Notes under the pieces: generated by a model
What the model saw: the letters and a program-made list of their open reading frames with translations, nothing else
What the model was told of the DNA's origin: nothing
Database searches by the model: none
Made by a program: the position numbers and the translations under genes
Shown: positions 1-18,533 of the stretch, piece after piece
Layout of the letters: each line of letters starts with the position of its first letter
Position numbering within the stretch: position 1 is the first letter of the stretch
NCBI RefSeq assembly: GCF_000152725.1
Contig: NZ_CH724131.1
Location: forward strand, 1,643,739 to 1,707,738
Length of the DNA stretch: 64,000 bases
Reading direction: 5' to 3'
DNA from: Pseudooceanicola batsensis HTCC2597
GTDB lineage: Bacteria; Pseudomonadota; Alphaproteobacteria; Rhodobacterales; Rhodobacteraceae

Positions 1-9
1 CACCACCCG

Positions 10-2133
<2,124 letters not shown>

Positions 2134-2170
2134 GATATGCAGCCCTTGGTGAAGGAGTGAGAAGGAAGGA

Positions 2171-2650
<480 letters not shown>

Positions 2651-2657
2651 CTAAGTA

Positions 2658-3047
2658 TTACTTGCCGTTGGAACAGACCGAGGCGACCACATGGCAGGTG
2701 CCTGCCCCGTCGCGTGCCTCACACTCCTGAACCGCGCGCCCATGCGCGGCATTCGAGGAGGTGAAGCCCCAGCTGGATCCAGCTTGTTTCATGTTTCTCG
2801 AGGTTTCCGATACCGAAAACGCGCCACAGGTATCCTGGAGCCAGACGCCGATCTTGCAGCGCTTTCCGCCCGCGGCCTTGCAGAAGCCGATTGCGGCCTT
2901 CTCGGCCTCCTGCCTGCTGCCGTAGTTCCAGGCGCGACCGTACTTGTCGGACTGGAAGCTGTACGCGATCGCGCCGTACGTCTCGGCGGAAACCGAGACG
3001 GGCGCCGCGACCAGCGCGAGGACGGATATCAGGGCAACACGGATCAT
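2658..3047 (-). CDS. Secreted DUF4189-like cysteine-rich protein inside the str operon
   Basis: A 129-residue protein with a clear N-terminal signal peptide (hydrophobic stretch to about residue 21, cleavage near VSA-ET). The mature part begins with YGAIAYS and carries six cysteines, which suggests disulfide bonds in the periplasm. The pattern of an AIAYS start, an evenly spaced AxxxAxxxC helix and a late VxxC matches the DUF4189 family, whose function is unknown to me. Its ATG overlaps the TGA of rpsL by four bases, so it is probably translationally coupled to S12. This is an unusual position for an exported protein. The reading frame is certain; the family assignment is by pattern only. Confidence 0.8.
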   Translation of the reverse strand: MIRVALISVLALVAAPVSVSAETYGAIAYSFQSDKYGRAWNYGSRQEAEKAAIGFCKAAGGKRCKIGVWLQDTCGAFSVSETSRNMKQAGSSWGFTSSNAAHGRAVQECEARDGAGTCHVVASVCSNGK

Positions 3048-3415
3048 TTGGGCCGTTTCGCACCGTACTTGGAGCGACGCTGCTTGCGGTCCTTGACACC
3101 CTGGGTGTCCAGCACGCCGCGGAGAATGTGGTAACGGACGCCCGGAAGGTCCTTCACACGGCCGCCACGGATCAGGACCACCGAGTGCTCCTGCAGGTTG
3201 TGGCTTTCACCCGGAATGTAGCTGATCACTTCGTAGCCGTTGGTCAGACGCACCTTGGCCACCTTCCGCATGGCCGAGTTCGGCTTCTTCGGGGTGGTGG
3301 TGTAGACCCGGGTACAGACGCCGCGTTTCTGCGGGCACTGTTCCAGGTGCTGGGACTTGGAGCGTTTCACTTTGGGCTGCCGGGGTTTCCGGATCAGCTG
3401 CTGGATCGTTGGCAT
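3044..3415 (-). CDS. rpsL: 30S ribosomal protein S12
   Basis: Decoding-centre protein of the small subunit. The product has 123 residues, starting [12 protein letters not shown]. The [10 protein letters not shown] segment with the lysine equivalent to K43 and the RVKDLPG segment with K88 and the methylthiolated aspartate are intact, so the sequence is of streptomycin-sensitive type. The long in-frame extension upstream is spurious; the ATG at 3415 gives the family length. It heads its transcription unit, with a good promoter about 220 bases upstream, and its stop overlaps the next gene (ATGA). Confidence 0.98.
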   Translation of the reverse strand: MPTIQQLIRKPRQPKVKRSKSQHLEQCPQKRGVCTRVYTTTPKKPNSAMRKVAKVRLTNGYEVISYIPGESHNLQEHSVVLIRGGRVKDLPGVRYHILRGVLDTQGVKDRKQRRSKYGAKRPK

Positions 3416-3632
3416 CGGGCGTCGTTCCCCATCTCTCACATATGTGCGCACCTTCGAGGTGCCGTTTCTCACTTCACGCTGCGCGCGTCCACGCAACGCA
3501 CAAATACCGCATGCGTCCCCTCGTTCGCGGGGAACGACGCGGCGGGTGTTCCAGAGGATCGGGGCGTTGCACCCGGATCTTGACCACTTCGATTCGATTG
3601 GCGGCGGGGAGACCCCTCTGCCGAATGGCGCG
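3416..3632 (-). other. Leader region of rpsL
   Basis: Untranslated stretch between the rpsL promoter and its start codon, on the opposite side of the gap from the rhamnosyltransferase-like gene. Apart from the promoter I see no RNA gene and no strong terminator hairpin. It could carry leader regulation of the operon, but nothing specific is recognisable. Confidence 0.4.
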
Positions 3633-3661
3633 CATATACGAAGAGTCGCCGGGGTTGTCAA
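3633..3661 (-). promoter_or_regulatory. Sigma-70 promoter of the rpsL operon
   Basis: On the minus strand a perfect -35 TTGACA (3656-3661) and a -10 TATATG (3633-3638) are separated by 17 bases. This is the best promoter match I saw in the window. Transcription would begin near 3626 and give a leader of about 210 bases before rpsL. Confidence 0.75.
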
Positions 3662-3741
3662 CAAGGCCCCCCGCTTGTCTTGGCCGTCCGCCGCTGACAT
3701 CGTGGCGCGGAGAGGCACGGCAAGGAAGGGCGCGGCTCAGG

Positions 3742-4557
3742 ATGCAGGTCATTGGTCTTTGCCGGTTTTCCTATCCCGCGCTCGGCGGTTTCCAGGTCGA
3801 GCACGACAGCGTGGACGACCGCATCGCCTTTCTCTATGCCGAGCACCGGCTGGAAGAACGCTTCCGCCTGTTCGAGACGGTCGCCCTGCCCTGCCTGCGC
3901 CACCAGACCGACCCCGACTTCCTGCTGATCGTCGTCATCGGCGATCAGCTCCCCGCGCGGCACCGCCGGCGGCTGGAGACGCTGACGGCCGACATCCCGC
4001 AGATCCGCATCGAGGCGCACCCGCCCCGCCGCCACCGCGACGTGATGAAGGAGATCATCAACGACGCCCGCGGCAGCCGGTCCGCCCCCTGCCTGCAGTT
4101 CCGCCACGACGACGACGACGCCTTTGCGCTCGACTTCGTGGCGCGCCTGCGCCAGGCCGCCGAGGCGGGCCACGCGATCTGCCGGGACAACCGCACCGTC
4201 GCCTTCGACTGGAACCGCGGGCACATCGCCGAGATCTCCGCTGCGGGCATCGCCGCCGGCCCGATCTATCGCCCCTTCTATGTCGCCGCGCTCGGGATGC
4301 ATGTCCGTGCCGGGGACGGCCTGACCATCATGAACTTCATGCATGAACGCCTGCCGCAGTTCATGCCCGCCCTGTCCTTTCCCGATGACGAGATGTGGGT
4401 CCGGACCCACAACACCTATAACGACAGCCGCCAGAAGCCGGTCAAGGCCTTCGCGGTCGCGCCGCTCACACCCGCGGAGGAGGAGACCTTTCGCGCCCGC
4501 TTCGCCATCGACGCCGACCACGTCCGCCGCGTCTTTGGTCAGGCCCCAGGGCGATAG
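3742..4557 (+). CDS. Putative rhamnosyl transferase-like glycosyltransferase
   Basis: A 271-residue soluble protein starting MQVIGLCRFSYPALGGFQVEH. The segments RLEERFRLFETVALPCLRHQTDPDF, FLLIVVIGDQLP and an acidic FRHDDDDAF run resemble the putative rhamnosyl transferase family of Rhodobacteraceae, where a DDD motif would bind nucleotide sugar and metal. The start follows a GGCTCAG stretch; the upstream extension overlaps the rpsL promoter and is unlikely to be real. It is the only plus-strand gene between rpsL and the transporter, and its 3' end overlaps the transporter's 3' end by 19 bases. Acceptor and sugar are unknown. Confidence 0.7.
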   Translation: MQVIGLCRFSYPALGGFQVEHDSVDDRIAFLYAEHRLEERFRLFETVALPCLRHQTDPDFLLIVVIGDQLPARHRRRLETLTADIPQIRIEAHPPRRHRDVMKEIINDARGSRSAPCLQFRHDDDDAFALDFVARLRQAAEAGHAICRDNRTVAFDWNRGHIAEISAAGIAAGPIYRPFYVAALGMHVRAGDGLTIMNFMHERLPQFMPALSFPDDEMWVRTHNTYNDSRQKPVKAFAVAPLTPAEEETFRARFAIDADHVRRVFGQAPGR

Positions 4558-5474
4558 CTCCGCTGGCGCGCGACCTTCTCCTGCGCGTCCCGGTCGCGTC
4601 GCACCCGCACCGTCTCGCGCCAGAGCGAATAGAGACCCGACCCCACCACGACCGCCGCGCCGATCAGGGTCAGTCCGGTCGGCCATTCGCCGAAGACGAC
4701 GAACCCGAGGGCCAGCGCCCAGAGCATCGCGGTGTAGCGGAAGGGCGAGACGAAACTGACCTCTCCCAGCCGCATCGCCGTGACCGAAGACAGGTAGGCC
4801 CCCAGCACCATCAGCGCCGCGCCCGCGATCATGCCGCCCGACCGCGGCGTGAGCGCCACCCAGTCCACGCCCGTGCTGAACGCGCCGAAGAACAGGCAGA
4901 CCAGCCCCGAGGTGATCGCCGTCACCAGCATCGTCGGCGCCTCGGGCGAAAGCTTGCGGGTCACGATGTCGCGCACGGTCAGGCAGAGGACGGCGACCAG
5001 CGTGTAGAGCGAATAGACGTTGAACCCCTCGGTCCCCGGGCGGACGATCAGCAGGACGCCGCAGAAGCCCGCCACCACGGCCGTCACCCGGCGCCAGCCG
5101 ATCGGTTCCCCCAAAAAGATCGCGGCCGCGAGCATGACCATGAGCGGCGCCGACTGCAGCACTGCCGTCACGTTCGCCAGCGGCATGTTGAAGAGCGCCG
5201 TGAGAAAGAAGTAGGCCGTCGCCACCTCGGCCAGCCCCCGGATCACCGCCAGCCCCGCGTCCCGACGCGTGAGCCCCTTCCTCAAGCCCCCCATGCGCCA
5301 CGCCAGCACAAGCAGCACCACCGTCACCGCGCCGTTGCGCAGGGTAAGGATCTGGTAGAGCGAGACCTCGTCCGCCAGGGTCTTCATGAAGGTATCGTTC
5401 AGCGTGAACAGCGCCATGGAGAGAACCATGACCAGCGCGCCCTTGACGTTGTCGTTGCCACCCGCCATCCGCAT
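4539..5474 (-). CDS. EamA/DMT-family membrane transporter
   Basis: A 311-residue integral membrane protein with about ten hydrophobic helices arranged as two EamA repeats, typical of drug/metabolite exporters. The first repeat begins ALVMVLSMALFTLNDTFMK and the second near LCLTVRDIVTRKLSPEAPT. I chose the ATG at 5474, which has a GGGAGG ribosome site; an ATG two codons later is possible. It is divergent from dddL across a 275-base gap, so a role linked to DMSP or its products is conceivable but not shown. The substrate cannot be read from sequence. Confidence 0.85.
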   Translation of the reverse strand: MRMAGGNDNVKGALVMVLSMALFTLNDTFMKTLADEVSLYQILTLRNGAVTVVLLVLAWRMGGLRKGLTRRDAGLAVIRGLAEVATAYFFLTALFNMPLANVTAVLQSAPLMVMLAAAIFLGEPIGWRRVTAVVAGFCGVLLIVRPGTEGFNVYSLYTLVAVLCLTVRDIVTRKLSPEAPTMLVTAITSGLVCLFFGAFSTGVDWVALTPRSGGMIAGAALMVLGAYLSSVTAMRLGEVSFVSPFRYTAMLWALALGFVVFGEWPTGLTLIGAAVVVGSGLYSLWRETVRVRRDRDAQEKVARQRSYRPGA

Positions 5475-5542
5475 TCCACCGGCCTCCCCCGTCCTGCCCT
5501 CGGCTGTCGACCAGACGTCGCATGACGGCGGGGCGAAGGAAA

Positions 5543-5620
5543 GCCCCGCCGGACGCCGGTGGCGGGGCTGGAGGGCGCTGCCCTCCAGACCTCCCGGAGT
5601 ATTTCGGGCAAGATGAAGAG
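5543..5620. repeat. Two-hairpin intergenic repeat-like element
   Basis: Between the DMT transporter and dddL lies a compact structure. An 8-bp stem GCCCCGCC/GGCGGGGC (5543-5568) is followed at once by a 9-bp stem CTGGAGGGC/GCCCTCCAG with a GCT loop (5568-5588), then a tail containing CTCCCGGAGTATTTC and AAGATGAAG. From memory this hairpin plus GGAGTATTT...AAGATGAAG arrangement recurs between genes in Rhodobacteraceae; no second copy is evident in this window. Confidence 0.5.
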
Positions 5621-5749
5621 GCACGGGCGCGCCGGACCGGACCGGTGCACCTGAAATGCGACATGAGAAGGTCGCCGTCGAACTTGACCGGGCGGGCGCG
5701 CGCGCTCTTTGGTCGGAATACGCCGCCCGGAGAAAAGAGGCCGACGCAC

Positions 5750-6457
5750 ATGACAGAAGCACCGCCGCACGCCGAAACGGACGCGAGCCCGCGCCTCTTC
5801 GACAGCCCGGACTGGCTCTATCTGCTGCGCGAGTTCTTCGCGCTCTACCGCAACGGATCGGCCGGCGGCAGCCGGCTGATCCGCAGCCATCGCAAGCGGG
5901 TTCGGGAGGCCCTTTCCCACGTGATCGAGGCGAACCCGGTGATCCTGGCGCGCCCCCAGGAGGCCAAGCCGGTCACCGCCCATCTGAGCCGGGCGCTCGA
6001 CCTTGGCGAACGGGGTGCGGTCTCGGGCATGGCGCGGGCCCTCTCCCGGGTCACCCAGGGGCTGACGTGGGAATACGGCTACGAGAAAGTGCCGAAGGCA
6101 CTGGCGCGGAAATACGCCTATTGCGAGGTGCTGGGTCCGCGCGGCCCGGTGCAGGCGGACCGCCTGATCCTGGGCTTCGTGCTCTTCGCGCCCAAGACGA
6201 CCTATCCGCAGCACAGCCACAGCGAGATCGAGGAAAGCTATATCTCGGTCGCCGGCGCCTGGTCCGAGAACGATGCCGCCGTCCACGCGCCGGGGTCGCT
6301 GATCCTGAACCGCCCGGGAGAGGAGCATCGGATCACCACCGCCGATCTCGACCCCTGCCTGCTGGCCTATGCCTGGGTGGGTCCGGGCGACAGGCTGTCG
6401 GCGCCGGGGATGAAGCTGACATCGACCCGCAAGGCCCGGATGCTTCAGGGGATCTGA
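5750..6457 (+). CDS. dddL: Dimethylsulfoniopropionate lyase DddL
   Basis: Cupin-fold lyase expected to cleave DMSP into dimethyl sulfide and acrylate in the cytoplasm. The 235-residue length suits DddL. The N-terminus (DSPDWLYLLREFFALYRNGSAGGS) and the cupin motif YPQHSHSEIEESY place it in this family: H155, H157, E161 and Y164 are the likely metal and catalytic residues, with a second-cupin PGEEHRI supplying H193. The ATG at 5750 follows an AGAGG about ten bases upstream. In Rhodobacter sphaeroides dddL is linked to acuR and acuI; neither is near here, so acrylate disposal must be encoded elsewhere. It faces a DMT exporter divergently. Confidence 0.85.
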   Translation: MTEAPPHAETDASPRLFDSPDWLYLLREFFALYRNGSAGGSRLIRSHRKRVREALSHVIEANPVILARPQEAKPVTAHLSRALDLGERGAVSGMARALSRVTQGLTWEYGYEKVPKALARKYAYCEVLGPRGPVQADRLILGFVLFAPKTTYPQHSHSEIEESYISVAGAWSENDAAVHAPGSLILNRPGEEHRITTADLDPCLLAYAWVGPGDRLSAPGMKLTSTRKARMLQGI

Positions 6458-6681
6458 CGCCAGCGCGGGGGGTACGGCAGCAAGCCGGGGTTTGGCGGTT
6501 GGCGCCCCTCGCCGCGGGCCGGTCCGGCTCTTCGCGGGCGCGTGAGCCGGTCGGGGGCCCGAGGACACCGATGATCCGCAGAGAAAGGGGTCGGCGCGGC
6601 CATGGAAGGCCACCACGTGGCGGTCTGGCGACGCCCCCGGGCAATCCGGTTCTCCGGCGGTCCGGGGGCACCTGCAAGGCC

Positions 6682-6714
6682 AGAGGTCAGAGGTTAGAGG
6701 TCAGAGGTTAGAGG
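6682..6714. repeat. Tandem heptamer repeat AGAGGTY
   Basis: Four full copies and one partial copy of a 7-base unit alternate AGAGGTC, AGAGGTT, AGAGGTC, AGAGGTT, AGAGG with no mismatch other than the alternating last base. It lies about 100 bases past the rpoC terminator hairpin, in non-coding DNA. Confidence 0.85.
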
Positions 6715-6814
6715 CTGGCCGAAACCTGCCGGCGGGACGGAGGCTTGCCGTGCGCAGCCAAGGGCGCAACCAACGGCTGGCCCCGCCCCCGCGCCCTCGC
6801 CCGCTGCGGGCACG

Positions 6815-6842
6815 AAAAAGGCCCCCGGATGTACCGGGGGCC
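6815..6842 (-). terminator. Intrinsic terminator of the rpoBC operon
   Basis: On the minus strand a perfect 9-bp stem GGCCCCCGG/CCGGGGGCC with a five-base loop is followed by five T residues. It lies 40 bases beyond the rpoC stop. Confidence 0.85.
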
Positions 6843-6881
6843 TTGGGTGTCGTCGTTCGGACCCGAAGGCCCGAATGGGGA

Positions 6882-11123
<4,242 letters not shown>

Positions 11124-11162
11124 TGTGTAACCTCAGTTGAGGGGCGTGGAAGGGGAGGAACG

Positions 11163-11215
11163 GTGCGTGGGATCACGCACTCTACGGGCGGCAGGGTGCG
11201 TGCTGCGCACGCACC
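11163..11215. repeat. Two related hairpins in the rpoB-rpoC gap
   Basis: Two palindromes sharing the stem GTGCGTG stand side by side. The first is GTGCGTG-GGAT-CACGCAC (11163-11180). The second is GGTGCGTGC-TGC-GCACGCACC (11195-11215). Neither is followed by a T-run, so they are more likely mRNA processing or stability elements than terminators. Confidence 0.7.
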
Positions 11216-11232
11216 GCCACCGGAAAGGTCCG

Positions 11233-15369
<4,137 letters not shown>

Positions 15370-15516
15370 GACGTAAGTCACCTTTCGTTTCACATCGGGG
15401 AACACGTGCCGCCGGGCCCCGGCACTGCGCCCTTTTCGAAACAGGGGGTTCGGATCCATGCTCGACCATCTCCCGACCGATGGCCTCCCGATCCTTCGAA
15501 CCTCGCCTTAGGCAGG

Positions 15517-15535
15517 CCCCGGCGCTGATCCGGGG
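15517..15535. repeat. CCCCGG palindrome, relative of the tuf-downstream repeats
   Basis: The palindrome CCCCGG-N7-CCGGGG in the rplL-rpoB gap shares the right half CTGATCCGGGG with the palindrome at 30940-30960 and matches it at 17 of 19 positions. This suggests a dispersed small repeat family. Confidence 0.55.
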
Positions 15536-15553
15536 ACTCTCTGAGACAGGTTC

Positions 15554-15582
15554 GGCTGAACCCGGAGCCGCCGGGTTCAGCC
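15554..15582. promoter_or_regulatory. Perfect 12-bp hairpin between rplL and rpoB
   Basis: GGCTGAACCCGG and CCGGGTTCAGCC form a perfect 12-bp stem around a five-base loop. No T-run follows on the minus strand. In E. coli the rplL-rpoB gap contains a partial terminator and an RNase III site that set the ratio of ribosomal protein to polymerase output; this hairpin is a candidate for the same role. Confidence 0.55.
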
Positions 15583-15638
15583 TGTCTTCGCACATGCATG
15601 GCATCACGCGCCCGTAGGGGCGTGCTTGCACGCACCGT

Positions 15639-16022
15639 TTACTTAAGTTCGATCTCGGCGCCGGCTGCTTCCAGCTTGCCCTTGATCTCTTCCGCTTCGT
15701 CCTTCGAAACGCCTTCCTTGACAGCCTTGCCGCCGGCTTCGACCAGCTCCTTGGCTTCTTTCAGGCCGAGGCCGGTGATGCCGCGGACTTCCTTGATGAC
15801 GTTGATTTTCGAGGCGCCGGCCGACTTCAGGATGACGTCGAATTCGGTCTTCTCTTCCTCGGCCGCACCGGCGTCGCCGCCGCCGGCCGGGCCCGCCATC
15901 ATGACAGCGCCGCCAGCTGCGGGCTCGATGCCGTACTCGTCTTTCAGGATGGTTTTCAGTTCTTGTGCTTCGAGAAGCGTCAGACCAACGATCTCTTCAG
16001 CCAGTTTCTTCAGATCAGCCAT
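15639..16022 (-). CDS. rplL: 50S ribosomal protein L7/L12
   Basis: Stalk protein that recruits translation factors to the ribosome. The product has 127 residues: an N-terminal dimerisation helix ([22 protein letters not shown]), an alanine- and glycine-rich hinge around residues 38-55, and the C-terminal globular domain ending GAEIELK. It follows rplJ in the usual order. High alanine and lysine content is normal for the family. Confidence 0.98.
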   Translation of the reverse strand: MADLKKLAEEIVGLTLLEAQELKTILKDEYGIEPAAGGAVMMAGPAGGGDAGAAEEEKTEFDVILKSAGASKINVIKEVRGITGLGLKEAKELVEAGGKAVKEGVSKDEAEEIKGKLEAAGAEIELK

Positions 16023-16091
16023 GTTACTGTTTCCGTATCTAGATGTGTTCCAACGTCGGGATGTTCAACCCTACGCCGTATCTCGGGTTGC

Positions 16092-16604
16092 TTACGCCGC
16101 CTTGTCCTCGATCGTGGACAGGATGGAGGCGATATTCGAAGCAGGTGCGCCAATGGCCCCGGCGATGTTCGAAGCAGGTGCGCCGATGCAGCCGACGATG
16201 GACGCGATGAGTTCATCGCGCGACGGCATTTTCGACACGGCTTCGACGCCGGCACGGTCAAGAGCGTTCTCACCCATCGAGCCGCCAAGGATCTCGAATT
16301 TCTTGTTATCCTTGGCAAAATCCTCGGCCACCTTCGCTGCCGCGACGGGGTCCTCGGAATAGGTCAGAACGGTCATACCCGTCAGGAGCGAGCCGATGCT
16401 TTCGCAGGGCTTTCCGTCCAGGGCGATCTTGGCAAGCCTGTTCTTGGCGACGCGCACGCTGGCATCGGCCTCACGGGCCTTTGCACGAAGCGTTTGCATC
16501 TCTGCAACCGTGAGACCGGTGTAGTGGGCAACCACCACAACGCCAGAGCTTTCGAAGATCTGGCCGAGTTCCTCGACCACTTTCTCTTTCTGGGCTCTAT
16601 CCAC
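16092..16604 (-). CDS. rplJ: 50S ribosomal protein L10
   Basis: Base of the ribosomal stalk, binding L7/L12 dimers and 23S rRNA. I chose the GTG at 16604, which gives a 170-residue product beginning (M)[16 protein letters not shown] and has a GGAG site eight bases upstream. The longer frame upstream overlaps the leader and is not L10-like. The C-terminus contains a near-exact internal duplication ([20 protein letters not shown]), the helix that binds L12. L10 is normally autoregulated through its own leader, which is long here. Confidence 0.96.
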   Translation of the reverse strand: MDRAQKEKVVEELGQIFESSGVVVVAHYTGLTVAEMQTLRAKAREADASVRVAKNRLAKIALDGKPCESIGSLLTGMTVLTYSEDPVAAAKVAEDFAKDNKKFEILGGSMGENALDRAGVEAVSKMPSRDELIASIVGCIGAPASNIAGAIGAPASNIASILSTIEDKAA

Positions 16605-16838
16605 AGTTTCACTCCAAGTAGTGGAGGGTCGGACCCTCCGGCTCAGTTCAGCCGGGACGATAAAGCCCCGGCCATGCGGGTCCTTACGGGTCCGTCCAAT
16701 CATCGCCCCGGGCGCTCGACTGAGCATCCGAAGAAATCTGGGTCTTTCCCGTCTCAGGCAGGAATTATGGACCAGGTCCACCCGCCGTCTCGGACGAATC
16801 GCCGACACCCCGAATCCGGGGCACAGCGACAGGTGCGC
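16605..16838 (-). promoter_or_regulatory. rplJ leader, candidate L10 autoregulatory region
   Basis: About 228 untranslated bases lie between the inferred transcription start near 16832 and the rplJ GTG. In many bacteria this leader folds into the L10-L12 binding site. I can see GC-rich self-complementary stretches (for example around 16680-16760) but have not resolved a specific fold. Confidence 0.4.
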
Positions 16839-16867
16839 GTATTAGAGGCTGGGACACGGAATGTGAA
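16839..16867 (-). promoter_or_regulatory. Sigma-70-like promoter of rplJL-rpoBC
   Basis: On the minus strand a -35 TTCACA (16862-16867) and a -10 TAATAC (16839-16844) are spaced by exactly 17 bases. It lies in the 479-base gap between rplA and rplJ, where a separate promoter for the rplJ unit is expected. Confidence 0.6.
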
Positions 16868-17083
16868 GACCTAATCCGGAACATCGGAACAACAAACGCG
16901 TGAACCGCCTGTGGCGGATCACGGGTCTTGCGGTATCTTCAGCCATCCTACCATGAAACCGGGCCTCTCGCACGCAAAAACCACAAGGCGGAAAACCGCT
17001 TGCGCCATGAGCCGCGGTCCCGTCCCGGAACGCGAACGGCGGGGCCCGAAGACCCCGCCGTCATTTCAGCCGGTGCGGCTGCC
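16868..17083. other. Upstream part of the rplA-rplJ gap
   Basis: No gene is supported here. It contains a perfect 8-bp hairpin CGGCGGGG-N8-CCCCGCCG (17037-17060) starting 24 bases after the rplA stop. It lacks a clear T-run, so it is at best a weak terminator or attenuator of the rplKA unit. Confidence 0.45.
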
Positions 17084-17806
17084 TCACTCGGCAGCGGCGG
17101 CGGCGGTGGTGTTGCCGGTCGCCGACTGGATGTCGACGGTCACGCCCGGGCCCATGGTCGAAGACAGCGAGATCTTCTTCATGTAGGTGCCCTTGGCCCC
17201 GGCCGGCTTGGCCTTGGAGACGGCATCCACAAAGGCGCGGATGTTCTCGACCAGCTTGGCCTCGTCGAACGAGGCCTTGCCGACGCCGGCGTGCACAACG
17301 CCTGCCTTCTCGGCCTTGAACTGGACCTCGCCGCCCTTCGCCGCCTTGACGGCGTCGGCGACATCCATGGTCACCGTGCCCACCTTGGGGTTCGGCATCA
17401 GGTTGCGCGGACCGAGGATCTTGCCCAGGCGGCCGACGATCGGCATCATGTCCGGGGTCGCGATGCAGCGATCGAACTCGATCTTGCCGCCCTGGATGGT
17501 TTCCATCAGGTCCTCGGCTCCGACAATATCGGCGCCCGCGGCCTGCGCTTCCTCGGCCTTCGGACCACGCGCGAAGACGGCGACGCGCACGTCCTTGCCG
17601 GTGCCGTTCGGCAGGCCGACGACGCCGCGGACCATCTGGTCGGCGTGGCGCGGGTCGACGCCCAGGTTCATCGCGATCTCGACGGTCTCGTCGAACTTGG
17701 TCTTCACGTTGGCCTTGATCAGCGCGACGGCCTCTTCGACGGTCACGTCTTCCTTGCCGGCAAAGGCTTCGCGGGCGGCGCGGGTGCGTTTTCCAAGATG
17801 TGCCAT
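17084..17806 (-). CDS. rplA: 50S ribosomal protein L1
   Basis: L1-stalk protein that helps eject deacylated tRNA, and in many bacteria also represses its own operon. The product has 240 residues, starting [19 protein letters not shown]. The family motif in [20 protein letters not shown] is intact. An alanine-rich tail ends the protein. It starts one base after the rplK stop, so the two are translationally linked. Confidence 0.98.
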   Translation of the reverse strand: MAHLGKRTRAAREAFAGKEDVTVEEAVALIKANVKTKFDETVEIAMNLGVDPRHADQMVRGVVGLPNGTGKDVRVAVFARGPKAEEAQAAGADIVGAEDLMETIQGGKIEFDRCIATPDMMPIVGRLGKILGPRNLMPNPKVGTVTMDVADAVKAAKGGEVQFKAEKAGVVHAGVGKASFDEAKLVENIRAFVDAVSKAKPAGAKGTYMKKISLSSTMGPGVTVDIQSATGNTTAAAAAE

Positions 17807-17807
17807 C

Positions 17808-18233
17808 TTACTTCACCTCGATGCCCATGGACCGGGCCGAACCCAGGATGATCTGCATTGCGCCCTCGACGTCGTTGGCGTTGAGGTCCTTCATCTTGGC
17901 CTCGGCGATTTCCTTGACCTGGGCCACCGTGACGGTCCCGGCGGTCGATTTGCCGGGCTCCTTGGAGCCGGACTTCAGCTTGGCGGCCTTCTTCAGATAG
18001 TAGGACGCCGGCGGCGTCTTGATATCCATGGTGAAGGACTTGTCCTGATAATACTGGATCACGGTCGGGCACGGCGCACCGGGCTCCATCTCCTGCGTCT
18101 TGGCGTTGAACGCCTTGCAGAATTCCATGATGTTGATGCCGCGCTGACCCAGGGCGGGTCCGACCGGCGGCGAGGGGTTCGCCTGCCCGGCAGGCACCTG
18201 CAGCTTGAGGCTGCCGACGAGTTTCTTGGCCAT
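17808..18233 (-). CDS. rplK: 50S ribosomal protein L11
   Basis: Protein of the GTPase-associated centre that contacts EF-G and takes part in the stringent response. It has 141 residues from the ATG at 18233 ([20 protein letters not shown]), with an AGGAG ribosome site; two upstream in-frame ATGs in the longer frame are not used in the family. The proline-rich loop [22 protein letters not shown] is intact. It is separated from nusG, its usual neighbour, by a plus-strand ORF. Confidence 0.98.
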   Translation of the reverse strand: MAKKLVGSLKLQVPAGQANPSPPVGPALGQRGINIMEFCKAFNAKTQEMEPGAPCPTVIQYYQDKSFTMDIKTPPASYYLKKAAKLKSGSKEPGKSTAGTVTVAQVKEIAEAKMKDLNANDVEGAMQIILGSARSMGIEVK

Positions 18234-18533
18234 TGGCCATCTCCTTCTCAACTCCGCCGCAACGCGATGGGGCGGATATGCGTGATGTGGTCAGGTCCGG
18301 ATCGCGCGCGACCCTCGCCTCCCACAGGGAATCTGTCGCCGGAACGACAGGGCGGCCGGATACACCCGACGGCCCCGCAATGCAAGTCACCCTCGCCTCA
18401 CTGGCCCGCCACGGGCCGATCGCCTTTGCTCGCTGCGGGCCCTGCCCCCAAATTTGCCCGGTTCGGTCATCGGCTGGCCGCATTGACCCTGGGTAATGCT
18501 GCAACCGATTTCGCCCTGGAACGTTGAAGCGCT
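18234..18533. other. 300-base divergent gap upstream of rplK
   Basis: This must contain the rplK promoter on the minus strand and any promoter of the unknown ORF on the plus strand. A weak minus-strand candidate is TTGCAT (18380-18385) with GTATCC (18358-18363), 16 bases apart. No RNA gene is seen. Confidence 0.35.

Larger units (their letters stand above)
6458..6881. other. 424-base gap between dddL and rpoC
   Basis: No gene is convincing here; the open frames are GC-rich shadows. It contains a short tandem repeat (6682-6714) and the rpoC terminator (6815-6842). The rest has no recognisable RNA or promoter signal. Confidence 0.5.

Noticed and set aside
3200..3320. Streptomycin resistance alleles in rpsL
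   Set aside because: Lysines equivalent to K43 and K88 are present.
3658..5751. Long minus-strand frame across the rhamnosyltransferase and DMT genes
   Set aside because: Low-complexity, overlaps two better genes and the rpsL promoter.
16092..16240. The IGAPASN duplication in rplJ as a recent repeat expansion
   Set aside because: Alanine-rich repeats in the L10 C-terminal helix are normal L12-binding sites; noted only in the gene entry.
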